This document shows, one piece after another, positions 17,737 through 24,460 of a DNA stretch of 64,000 bases. Source of the DNA: DATFCK01 sp963728975 (GTDB lineage: Bacteria > Verrucomicrobiota > Verrucomicrobiia > Chthoniobacterales > UBA10450); assembly GCA_963728975.1 (NCBI GenBank), contig CAVSMF010000001.1, forward strand, positions 1,488,001 to 1,552,000. The letters are read 5' to 3'. The notes under the pieces are model-generated. The model saw only the letters and a program-made list of their open reading frames with translations. It was not told where the DNA came from and ran no database searches. How positions within the stretch are numbered: position 1 is the stretch's first letter; every line of letters begins with the position of its first letter. Position numbers and translations under genes: made by a program.

Positions 17737-18776
17737 ATCAAAGCTCCCCGACCGCGTCCGGTGAGTCGTCCAATCACGGCGGCACAGGGAGTGCGCGCCT
17801 TCTGCAGGATCTCCAAAACCCTGGCAAGCTTCGGTGGGGCGACGCAAAGCAGCAATCCGCCGCTGGTTTGGGCATCAGTTAAGATCAGTTTCTGAAAGGG
17901 CCTGGCTTTGTTCCAATCAACAATAACCGTGGCGGCGTAAAGGTTTTCCCGGGTGCCGCCTGGGACGGCATTTAGCCTGACCAGATCTGTGATTTCCTCG
18001 CTGATTACCGGGACAGCGTCGAGATCGATATCGGCAGCGACGCCGCTGGCCCGGCAGAGAGAAGCGAGGTGCCCGATGAGGCCGAAACCGGTAATGTCGG
18101 TGGCCGCGCGAACGAGCCCCGATTCGGCCAGGGCCGCGCCCACGGAATTGATTTCGGACATCAGCGCGATCACCTTTTTTGTGAGCGCCCGCGAGGCCAG
18201 CCCACGTTTGATCGCAGTCGTCGCGACACCTGTCCCGAGCGGCTTCGTTAGGACAAGAACATCTCCGGGTCTCGCTGCCGCGTTTGTCATTACGTGCCGG
18301 ACATCGACAATTCCGGTCACGGCCAGGCCGTAGATCGGTTCGGGATTACGAATGGAATGGCCGCCGATGATCGCGCAGCCGGCCTCGGCAGCCTTGGCCA
18401 GCCCTCCGCGTAAAATGGCGTTGATGGTTTTCGATGAAACGATTTCGGTCGGGAATCCGACGATGTTCAAACCGGTTAGGGGGCGGCCGCCCATCGCGAA
18501 CACATCCGACAGCGCGTTGGCGGCCGCGATTTGCCCGTAGGCAAATGGATCGTCCACAATCGGTGTGAAAAAATCCACCGTTTGCACAAGAGCACGATGC
18601 CGGTCCAATCGATACACACCGGCATCGTCAAAGGTGCGCGAGCTGACCAGAATATTGCGTCCAAGCGAGAGCGGAAGCTGCGGCAAAACTTGCCGCAGGG
18701 CCTTTTGGCTCAACTTGGAAGCTCACCCTGCGCTGGTCGAGAGCGAAGTTAATCTTCGAATTTGCTCGCGCGACAT
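17721..18776 (-). CDS. selD: selenide, water dikinase SelD, a selenoprotein (Sec18 encoded by TGA)
   Basis: Makes selenophosphate from selenide and ATP. An open frame after the TGA would start only at a TTG (18713) and lose the active-site loop. Reading from the ATG at 18776, which has a near-ideal Shine-Dalgarno (AAAGGAGGTGATCC), gives MSREQIRRLTSLSTSAG, then TGA (18725-18723), then ASKLSQKALRQVLPQLP. This aligns with E. coli GAGCGCKISPKVL, placing the TGA at the catalytic Cys17 and keeping the lysine (Lys21 here, Lys20 in E. coli). The second cysteine is replaced by Ser. The rest is typical: DDAGVYRL, TVDFFTPIVDDPF, GGHSIRNPEP, TDITGFGLIGH, DAQTSGGLLL. Total 351 residues. A hairpin lies 24 bases after the TGA. 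Sec-containing SelD proteins are known in other bacteria. Confidence 0.93.
18678..18698 (-). promoter_or_regulatory. candidate bacterial SECIS hairpin of selD
   Basis: Directly downstream of the in-frame TGA, on the coding strand, perfect 9-base arms CTGCGGCAA (18698-18690) and TTGCCGCAG (18686-18678) enclose the loop GTT. The loop starts 33 bases after the TGA and its first base is G. This agrees with the general plan of bacterial SECIS elements: a short loop with an early G, a few tens of bases after UGA, inside the coding region. Confidence 0.7.
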
Positions 18777-18791
18777 GGGATCACCTCCTTT
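18777..18791 (-). promoter_or_regulatory. near-perfect Shine-Dalgarno fixing the selD start
   Basis: The sequence AAAGGAGGTGATCCC directly precedes the ATG at 18776. It contains the full complement of the 16S anti-Shine-Dalgarno, far stronger than other sites in this window. It shows that translation begins upstream of the TGA and not at the TTG at 18713. Confidence 0.85.
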
Positions 18792-18881
18792 CGAGAAATG
18801 TCGATTTTCGAATTTTGATTTTCGATTGAAGAACGTGCTCGGAAGATATCGACAATCGCCAATCTAAAATCGAAATTGAAT

Positions 18882-18981
18882 TGGCGGAGAGGATAGGAAT
18901 CGAACCTACCTCGGCCCGGCGGCTGCCGGATCGACAACGGTTTTGAAGACCGCGAGGGCCACCAGGCACCCTTCACTCTCC
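18882..18981 (-). tRNA. selC: tRNA-Sec (anticodon TCA), CCA encoded
   Basis: The minus strand reads GGAGAGTGAAGG at the 5' end and CTCTCCGCCA at the 3' end, 100 bases including CCA. The anticodon stem-loop GGTCTTCAAAACC has anticodon TCA (18946-18944). There is a very long variable arm (stem CCGGC/GCCGG, loop AGCC, extended below), a long D arm around TGGT, and a T arm GTAGG-TTCGATT-CCTAT with G73 before CCA, as in E. coli tRNA-Sec. The acceptor stem has six clear pairs (GGAGAG/CTCTCC); position 7 looks mismatched (T against C), which is odd. It lies about 105 bases upstream of selD, same strand. Confidence 0.95.
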
Positions 18982-18997
18982 GGAAAGAAGAAAACGC

Positions 18998-19077
18998 CCA
19001 ACGTTCAACCTCCAACGTGCAACGTCCAATTGCCTCCATTGAGCGTTGAACGTTGAACGTTGAGCGTTGAGCGTTGA
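18998..19077. repeat. inverted clusters of a TTGARCG heptamer
   Basis: From about 19039 to 19077 the heptamer TTGAGCG/TTGAACG occurs five times in tandem. From about 18998 to 19031 degenerate copies lie in inverse orientation (CAACGTTCAAC, CAACGTGCAACG). The two clusters could fold on each other. They sit between tRNA-Sec and the selenoprotein gene, and there is no gene here. Confidence 0.7.
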
Positions 19078-19152
19078 AAAATCTGCCGCCGAACAGACTT
19101 TCGAGATCCGTTCGGTAAATCGCGAATTGCAAAAAGCCCCGCCTCTGAATCC

Positions 19153-19212
19153 TGGAGGGCGGAGCTCCTGCGACGCCGCACCGCGCGGGTTCGCAGGAGC
19201 TCACCCCTCCAA
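19153..19212. repeat. palindromic element just downstream of the SelW-like gene
   Basis: Perfect 12-base arms GAGCTCCTGCGA (19162-19173) and TCGCAGGAGCTC (19191-19202) lie within a longer imperfect palindrome bounded by GGAGGG and CCCCTCC. It starts a few bases after the selenoprotein stop codon, so it could act as an RNA 3' hairpin. One half (19153-19177) is an exact 25-base inverted match to 42876-42900. Confidence 0.7.
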
Positions 19213-19217
19213 GGCAG

Positions 19218-19454
19218 CTATTTGATCGACTTGATCTGCCTGACCATCTGGTCGAAATCGGGCCAGTCGCCGGAATCGAGTTTGGAATGCAGGAGCTTGC
19301 TGTTAGCGCGAATTTCGAAGGCCCCGCCACTGGAAGGAATAAGGGTAAGCGACTTGATCCGCTCGCCGAGTTCGAGAATTTGGGTCGCCAAACTGACGGC
19401 CTTCGGTGTGTAGTTTCAAACTACACAATATTCGATTGATACCTCGGTTTTCAC
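19218..19454 (-). CDS. SelW-like (Rdx family) selenoprotein, in-frame TGA = Sec13
   Basis: An unframed reading would miss this gene. From a GTG at 19454 the minus strand codes for 78 residues if the TGA at 19418-19416 is read as Sec: MKTEVSIEYCVV-Sec-NYTPKAVSLATQILELG, then LTLIPSSGGAFEIRANSKLL and GDWPDFDQMVRQI. This is the thioredoxin-like Rdx/SelW pattern: beta strand, Cys-x-x-Sec, a helix starting at xxPxA, then (S/T)GG(A/V)FE and a final helix with a W/F-P motif. GGAAAGGAG lies six bases before the GTG and a TTGACC-17-TACCTT promoter upstream. SECIS-like structure follows the TGA. Role: probably a thiol/selenol redox protein. It precedes tRNA-Sec and selDAB on the same strand. Confidence 0.9.
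19377..19394 (-). promoter_or_regulatory. candidate bacterial SECIS hairpin of the SelW-like gene
   Basis: On the coding strand AGTTTGG (19394-19388) pairs with CCAAATT (19383-19377), seven pairs including one G-T, around the loop CGAC. The loop begins 28 bases after the TGA and has G at its second position. This fits the known layout of bacterial SECIS elements. A second structure is centred on the TGA itself and is listed next. Confidence 0.6.
19407..19427. repeat. 21-base perfect palindrome centred on the Sec TGA codon
   Basis: Arms TGTGTAGTTT and AAACTACACA flank a single base, so the TGA (19418-19416) lies exactly at the centre. In the mRNA it would form a hairpin with UGA in its loop, competing with or stacking on the downstream SECIS-like stem. 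Confidence 0.7.
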
Positions 19455-19475
19455 CCCGGACTCCTTTCCAGGATC

Positions 19476-19504
19476 AAGGTATCGGGGCGGGTAGACGCGG
19501 TCAA
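19476..19504 (-). promoter_or_regulatory. sigma-70-like promoter of the SelW-like gene
   Basis: On the minus strand TTGACC (19504-19499), a 17-base spacer and TACCTT (19481-19476) form a well-spaced promoter ending 22 bases before the GTG start. The leader would be very short, with the Shine-Dalgarno near its 5' end. Confidence 0.45.
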
Positions 19505-19824
19505 GGACCGGGCGAAAAGCCGGCCCCCGCCCACAGTATTTGTTTAGCTGATCAGACCTTTTTAATCCGTCATTCTGAGCGCAGCGTAGCGGAGTCGAAG
19601 AATCGGGGCCGCGGGCCAAGACCGATCCCTCGCTCCGCTCGAGATGACGTGAAAGGAGAGCGTCCCGGATCGCCGCGCTCGGGATTACGGTGAAGGAGAA
19701 GGCTCCCGCGTCATTCCGAGCGGAGCGACGAATCGGAGTGATGGTCTCTTCCCAGAGACAGCCGGACATCCGGACGCCTCGGAGATGCGTCCCTACCTTT
19801 AGCGGTGGGGACGCCGCTTCTACT
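19505..19824. repeat. intergenic region made of dispersed repeat fragments
   Basis: No gene is seen. Two direct copies of a GTCATTC(T/C)GAGCG...GAATCGG repeat (19569-19606 and 19710-19736) and one inverted fragment (19627-19649, CTCGAGATGACG) make up much of it. Such GTCATTCTGAGC units are common dispersed intergenic repeats in metagenomic bacteria. Small open frames over this region are built from these repeats and are not credible genes. Confidence 0.55.
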
Positions 19825-20595
19825 TCAAAACGCGAAATTGAGACCGCTTCGCACCATCCCGAAATTGTTGCGCGGTCCGTCGATCACGCCCCAGCTAACA
19901 TCGTTCGTCCAGCCAATGTGCCGGGTGATCCGGAACTCGAGGCCGGCACCGAATTGGCCAATCAGTTTGGTGTCGCCATCGAAGTGCTGGGTGCGCGCGT
20001 CTACCGTGAAGGCGTCGGGCGGCACCCCGACGATAGGGCGGGTGATGAGTTTGTCGCTTTCTCCGCCGCCAAAGATGGCGCCGACCCCGGCCCAGGCATA
20101 AGGAGCAAACCGGGTGCATGGCACCGGATATCGCACGGTAAATGTCCCCAGGGCAGAACCAATGATCCGGCGATCGTTTGTCCTTGCCCGAAAAAAGACC
20201 GGGACCGCCGGATCCTCGAAGATGTCGAAGCCGCCCTTATTGGCGTCCAGAACAAAACCTTCCACCCCCACGCCGAAGTAGCGATAGAAAAAGTATTTTA
20301 CATCGCCGCCGCCGCCCCAGGCGTGATCGCCGCCGATGTAACGGTCATATTCGCCCAGAACAGGATTGCCTTCGGTGGTGCTTTGGACCACGTCGACCAG
20401 CCAGAGATTGCGGGAGTAATCGGTGTTGGTAAAAGCGTAAGCGCCCCAAAGATTTACATTCCATTCGTTATCGCCATACCAATCGGGGCATGGGGAGGGC
20501 TGGACTTGCTTCATTGTCTGGGGTTCGGGCGTGCCCGAGCGAGCAAATCCGGCGGAAGCTAAAACAATCAGCAGAGCAATAATGGGCCTGTTCAT
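19825..20595 (-). CDS. outer-membrane beta-barrel protein, function unknown
   Basis: The product has 256 residues with a signal peptide (MNRPIIALLIVLASAGFARS). The mature part alternates polar and aromatic residues (WNVNLWGAYAFTNTDYSRN; YFFYRYFGVGVEGFVLD; RFAPYAWAGVGAIFGGGES) and ends in an aromatic-rich strand, GMVRSGLNFAF, with C-terminal Phe as in outer-membrane barrels. It resembles small OmpA/OmpW-like eight-strand barrels. The stop is followed by the repeat region, and the gene lies 26 bases after the next upstream outer-membrane gene, so the two are probably co-transcribed. Substrate or role not known. Confidence 0.7.
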   Translation of the reverse strand: MNRPIIALLIVLASAGFARSGTPEPQTMKQVQPSPCPDWYGDNEWNVNLWGAYAFTNTDYSRNLWLVDVVQSTTEGNPVLGEYDRYIGGDHAWGGGGDVKYFFYRYFGVGVEGFVLDANKGGFDIFEDPAVPVFFRARTNDRRIIGSALGTFTVRYPVPCTRFAPYAWAGVGAIFGGGESDKLITRPIVGVPPDAFTVDARTQHFDGDTKLIGQFGAGLEFRITRHIGWTNDVSWGVIDGPRNNFGMVRSGLNFAF

Positions 20596-20621
20596 ATTAT
20601 ATATAGATAGAGTGGCTGGTT

Positions 20622-21578
20622 TCAGCGGTTCCGAGTTGAGACCGGCGCTTCAGCTTCCTGTTCCCCGCCAGGACCGAGCAGCCAGGAAAAAGCGGCAAAA
20701 ACCTGCAGCCGCGGCGCATCGTTGGTGCAACCAAAGAGAGTCGAAACGTCGAACCGTGTATTCTTCGTTGTTCGGAATGCAGCTGTCGGTCCTATGACAA
20801 AGGTGTGCTGGGGATCGCCCCGAGTGTCTTTAACCGTAAAGTTTTTGTATTCCATTTCCACCCCCACCTTCAGCTGTTCGCGCGGGAGCAAAACTGGAGT
20901 CACCACGCTTTGGGCAAAACCCCACTCGCGTCCGCGATCGCCGGTGTTTTCCTTTTCAAAAAAGCCGTTCATGGCCCACTCATATCGGCCAGCAAATTCC
21001 TGAGCCAGAAGCAGCCGGAACTCGTAAGCGTCAGGCCTTTGGGGTGGTCCGCTCTCTTCCTCCTCGCCCGGAGGGGGCGGAGGTCCTTCTTCGTGACGGA
21101 TGGGGCCGACCCCAAATTTGTATTCGGCGAAGATAGTCGGGTTGAGCGGAATTTTGCCCCAATCAGCCAAAGCATAACGTCCTTCCAGACTCACGCTCGA
21201 GGCGCCGCCACCACCATTAAATCGTTCTGCGCTGGCTTCAGCCGCGACGCCGAAGCGATAGGGCAATCCCATTTCCACTTCCTGGGTGAAAATGTGGTCG
21301 GGCGGTCCGTGGCGAAAAGCGTCGCCCTCATAGATTTCCCCGAAGAAGAACGTCCAGGGCGGCAGGACATAGGCATTGGTCAGGTTGGAAAACCGGCTCC
21401 GGGAAAATCCTCCCGGAGCGCCGTAGGCGCTGCCGATGTCGTCGCCGGTGACAACAATCCGTTCTTCGGCGGCTTCCTGTCCGTAAGCCGAGCCGTTCAT
21501 TGGGTTGATGAGGACAACCAGAATGAACAGGGAAAGTAAGCGGCCGAATGTTGGAAACAGAGTGGATCTTTTAGGCAT
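20622..21578 (-). CDS. secreted/outer-membrane protein of unknown function
   Basis: The product has 318 residues with an N-terminal signal (FGRLLSLFILVVLINPMNGSAYG). The mature region reads as a beta-barrel: NAYVLPPWTFFFGEIYEG, EVEMGLPYRFGVAAEASAE, SLEGRYALADWGKIPLNPT, FAEYKFGVGP and KVGVEMEYKNFTV. A Pro/Glu-rich loop (EGPPPPPGEEEESGPP) sits mid-protein. It looks like the bacterial copper/efflux-linked outer-membrane proteins often found beside CusRS-type regulators, but I cannot name it. It lies downstream of the two-component genes on the same strand, with an inverted repeat (21647-21662) between. Confidence 0.65.
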   Translation of the reverse strand: MPKRSTLFPTFGRLLSLFILVVLINPMNGSAYGQEAAEERIVVTGDDIGSAYGAPGGFSRSRFSNLTNAYVLPPWTFFFGEIYEGDAFRHGPPDHIFTQEVEMGLPYRFGVAAEASAERFNGGGGASSVSLEGRYALADWGKIPLNPTIFAEYKFGVGPIRHEEGPPPPPGEEEESGPPQRPDAYEFRLLLAQEFAGRYEWAMNGFFEKENTGDRGREWGFAQSVVTPVLLPREQLKVGVEMEYKNFTVKDTRGDPQHTFVIGPTAAFRTTKNTRFDVSTLFGCTNDAPRLQVFAAFSWLLGPGGEQEAEAPVSTRNR

Positions 21579-21646
21579 GGGATATTGAGAGGGGCGATGG
21601 TTAAGGGTGCCGACCGGTGCGGCGCCGGAGTGGGACAGTGCCTGTT

Positions 21647-21662
21647 ATTACATTTTTGTAAT
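21647..21662. promoter_or_regulatory. inverted repeat ATTACA-TTTT-TGTAAT, possible response-regulator site
   Basis: A perfect 6-4-6 inverted repeat lies 69-84 bases upstream of the outer-membrane gene starting at 21578 and just beyond the histidine-kinase stop (21848). OmpR-family metal-responsive regulators such as CusR/CopR bind short inverted repeats in such positions, so it may be the target of the adjacent regulator. A similar site is at 29608-29623. Confidence 0.4.
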
Positions 21663-21847
21663 GTTGGCAAGCCGTTTCTGGAAGCGATAAAAAACGGAAA
21701 AAAAGGGGGGCATCGCCCCAAATTGGATAAGGAAAACTGTTGGCTACAAATTCTTTGTGCTGAATTGCGAGACGGAATCTAATTTAGTTCCAGCGGTCAA
21801 CGCCGAAGAATTGAGGCGGGCTGGGCCCGGCGAGCGCGCAGTTTTCT

Positions 21848-23254
21848 TCAACGGGCTGCCCCAGGCGCGTTTGGAAAAACCAGGGTCACGGTTGTGCCCT
21901 CCCCAGGGACGCTTCTTAATTCGACCGTTCCTTTGTGTAGCTCGACGATTGATTTTACCAAAGAGAGACCGAGACCGGTGCCGGCCAAATTGCGGGAGGA
22001 ATCCACCCGATAAAAACGGTCGAACACTCTTGAGACATGTTCGGGGGGGATACCGGGGCCGGTATCGCTGACGGTGATTTTTGTTTCGTGGTCAAGCCTG
22101 GCAATGGACAGGTGGATTGTTCCTCCCTCGGGAGTAAAGCGAAGAGCATTATCGAGCAGATTACCGAGAGCCCGACTAAAGAGGACGGCATCGGCATACA
22201 CGTTTCCCTGGCCTTTGCACTCGATCAGCACATTCCGCTCTTGGGCGATGGTGCGGTAGAAGCCGGCTATCTTCTCGAGGGCGGCGCGCCCATCAAACTC
22301 AGTGTGTTGAATCTGTTCGCGAGCGGACTCGGCCCGGGCGAGGAAAAGCAGATTATCGACAATCCGGGATAGCCGCTCGCTTTCCGCCACGGTTGACTCG
22401 ACGACCTCGCGGTATTCATCGGAGGTGCGTTGGCGGGTCAGAGCCACCTGGGCTTCTCCGAGAATATTCGAGATGGGGGTACGCAATTCGTGGGCAAGAT
22501 CGGCCGAGAATTGGGAGAGGCGAGTAAAGGACTCTTCCAGGCGGCCTAACATTTGATCGAAAGCGTTCGCTAACGGCTGCAGCTCGCGCGGCCATCCGAC
22601 GGGGGCGACCCGTTCGCTCAGTTGAGTCGGCCCGATCCGCCGGAACGATCGGCTGATTTGGTCGAGCGGCCGCAACCCGCGTTTGATGGTGGTCCGGGCG
22701 ATGACAATAGAAGCGAGAATACTCAGAGCCAGGGTGGTGAGAAAAAGCAGAGTAACCTGGCGGTTGAACTTTTCGTCAGTGGAACGGTTCTGCGCGACCT
22801 GGAGAACGTAATGATCTCCCTGGAATTGAACCGGGACCGCGACTAACGAGAACAACTCGCCGCCGACCCGGTAACTCGTCCTGTTCGATGCCAGGCGAGT
22901 GTTCGTCTCCGGCGGTGGGAATACGCTCGGGGGCAGGGCGCCGCTCAGGCCGGAGCTTTCGGTGAGCAAATGTCCCCTGGAATCGAGCACCCGCACCAAG
23001 TAAAAGGGACGCTCGCCGGCCCGGGCAGGCTGCTGTTCCGATTCCGGAATTCTTGCCGGTCCGGATTGCTTCACATTTTCAACCAGGGCGGTGAGCTTGT
23101 CGGCAAGGGCGGCGTTGTCCTCTTCGAATGTGTGGCGAACGACCAGCCAGTAGAACACTCCCAGGCTGCAGGCGACGAGAAAAGCAGCGGCCAGGGTGAA
23201 GAGCAAAACCAGGCGCGACCCAATCGAACGGGTCTCAGGCGGCCTTGAGAACAT
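21848..23254 (-). CDS. sensor histidine kinase, CusS/heavy-metal type
   Basis: About 468 residues from the ATG at 23254. It has an N-terminal membrane segment (SRLVLLFTLAAAFLVACSLGVFYWLVV), a periplasmic sensor of about 130 residues, a second membrane segment (LLFLTTLALSILASIVIA), HAMP (GLRPLDQISRSFRRI), the His box FSADLAHELRTPISNILGEAQ, N box DNALRFTPEGG and G boxes DTGPGIPPEHVSRVFDRFY and GTGLGLSLVKSIVELH. This plan is that of the heavy-metal sensor kinase family. The frame extends further upstream, but 23254 overlaps the regulator gene by 20 bases and is preferred. Pairs with 23235-23912. Confidence 0.92.
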   Translation of the reverse strand: MFSRPPETRSIGSRLVLLFTLAAAFLVACSLGVFYWLVVRHTFEEDNAALADKLTALVENVKQSGPARIPESEQQPARAGERPFYLVRVLDSRGHLLTESSGLSGALPPSVFPPPETNTRLASNRTSYRVGGELFSLVAVPVQFQGDHYVLQVAQNRSTDEKFNRQVTLLFLTTLALSILASIVIARTTIKRGLRPLDQISRSFRRIGPTQLSERVAPVGWPRELQPLANAFDQMLGRLEESFTRLSQFSADLAHELRTPISNILGEAQVALTRQRTSDEYREVVESTVAESERLSRIVDNLLFLARAESAREQIQHTEFDGRAALEKIAGFYRTIAQERNVLIECKGQGNVYADAVLFSRALGNLLDNALRFTPEGGTIHLSIARLDHETKITVSDTGPGIPPEHVSRVFDRFYRVDSSRNLAGTGLGLSLVKSIVELHKGTVELRSVPGEGTTVTLVFPNAPGAAR

Positions 23255-23912
23255 AACCCACGCCCCGAATCGTGTGGACCAACTTCGTCTCAAACGGATC
23301 GTCCACTTTTGCCCGCAACCTGCGGACCAGAACATCGACGACATTGGTTTCGGTGGAGAAATCGAAACCCCAGAGATGCGCGACGATTTCACCGCGAGAA
23401 ACGACCTCGCCGGCGCAGCGAGCCAAATGGGCGAGGAGGAGAAACTCCTTGGGTGAGAGATTCAAGTCTGAGCCGGAACGGCTGGCTCGATTGCGCCGGA
23501 CATCGATTTTCAGATCTTGAACGCGGAGATAGTCCTTGTTTTGAGCGGGGCTGCGGCGCAAAAGGTTGCGAACGCGGGCCAGTAATTCGGGAAAAGCGAA
23601 TGGTTTAACGAGATAATCGTCAGCTCCGAGTTCGAGACCTTTCACTCGGTCGGACACGGCGTCGCGAGCGGTTAGAAACAAAATCGGCGTCCGAATACCG
23701 GACTGGCGCAGCTCGGTTACGAGGGCCCACCCATCCTTCTTCGGGACCATCACGTCCACGATCAGAAGATCAAAGCGCTTCGTCGCAGCGGCCTCAAACC
23801 CCGTCTCGCCGTCCCTTTCCACACTGACGGAGAAGCCTGCCTCCCCCAGCCCTTTTTCGAGGAAAGTCGCGGTTTTTCGTTCGTCTTCAATGAGAAGGAC
23901 ACGCACCGCCAA
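23235..23912 (-). CDS. response regulator, OmpR/PhoB (CusR-like) family
   Basis: The product has 225 residues. The receiver domain has the acidic pair (LLIEDERKTA), phospho-acceptor Asp in LLIVDVMVPKKDGWAL, the Thr/Ala site (LFLTARDAV) and Lys in DDYLVKPFAFPELLARV. The C-terminal winged helix ends in VVDVLVRRLRAKVDD and TIRGVGYVLKA, typical of heavy-metal response regulators. The likely start is the TTG at 23912, with GAGG seven bases upstream; a GTG two codons later is possible. The kinase gene overlaps its end. Possible targets are the inverted repeats at 21647 and 29608. Confidence 0.92.
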   Translation of the reverse strand: MAVRVLLIEDERKTATFLEKGLGEAGFSVSVERDGETGFEAAATKRFDLLIVDVMVPKKDGWALVTELRQSGIRTPILFLTARDAVSDRVKGLELGADDYLVKPFAFPELLARVRNLLRRSPAQNKDYLRVQDLKIDVRRNRASRSGSDLNLSPKEFLLLAHLARCAGEVVSRGEIVAHLWGFDFSTETNVVDVLVRRLRAKVDDPFETKLVHTIRGVGYVLKAA

Positions 23913-24001
23913 TATAATACCTCAGGGATCGATTTTTTTCTCGCGAAACGACAAAGCCGAATCTTTCCGCGCGAATGGGGCACCAATTTTGGAGAGGGGT
24001 T

Positions 24002-24445
24002 CTAGGATTGATTTGCTGCCGGCGAAGACGGAGGATTAAGAACAACCATTGCCGCGAGAAGAAAGACGAGCGCGGCTGAGAACAAGCAATAGCGGCAAAA
24101 GGCGTGAAGGAGAAATGCCTGGACAAAAAGGAGCCAAAGCGTGACGACGAACATCGCCGCCACCACGCCCACGAAAAAAAAACGAGCTCGCGAATACCCG
24201 AACGCAGCGAAGATTGCAAAACTGAATGCGCTGAAGTAAGCCAGAGCGCCGAAGCCGGCCAAAGGGATTCCAGCGATCCGAGCGTAACGGCTTCCGAGCA
24301 CCAGAAAGCAATCCGGCGAGCCGCCACAAACCGCGGTAGCACCGGTCAGGGACAGGACAGTCAGATAGGTTGCCTCAGCCAGTCCTGCCAAAGCGACCAG
24401 AGCGCACGCGATATAGGTAATCAGGCAAATACGAGATAATGTCAT
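24002..24445 (-). CDS. vitamin K epoxide reductase (VKOR) family protein
   Basis: The product has 147 residues and four to five predicted membrane segments. The conserved cysteines are present: a loop pair in VCGGSPDC and the active-site CxxC in AFCRYCLFSA, plus the Ser/Thr/Tyr-rich second segment (RIAGIPLAGFGALAYF). Bacterial VKOR homologues reoxidise DsbA by passing electrons to quinone, replacing DsbB. It follows the DsbA-like gene by 15 bases on the same strand, which supports this role. Start ATG at 24445. Confidence 0.93.
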   Translation of the reverse strand: MTLSRICLITYIACALVALAGLAEATYLTVLSLTGATAVCGGSPDCFLVLGSRYARIAGIPLAGFGALAYFSAFSFAIFAAFGYSRARFFFVGVVAAMFVVTLWLLFVQAFLLHAFCRYCLFSAALVFLLAAMVVLNPPSSPAANQS

Positions 24446-24460
24446 TTGCGCTCTTCCCGA

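Noticed and set aside
17721..18713. selD beginning at the TTG at 18713, after the TGA
   Set aside because: This start has no ribosome binding site and would lose the catalytic loop and the N-terminal block. The ATG at 18776 has a near-perfect one and matches the family.
18998..19077. CRISPR array
   Set aside because: The heptamers are directly adjacent with no spacers, and the units are far shorter than CRISPR repeats; no cas genes are near.
19222..19413. Rightward frame opposite the SelW-like gene
   Set aside because: It is antisense to a frame with a clear family pattern and has no ribosome binding site or domain of its own.
19569..19736. An insertion sequence in the selenoprotein-OMP gap
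   Set aside because: Only short repeat fragments are seen, without a transposase gene or terminal repeats of an IS.
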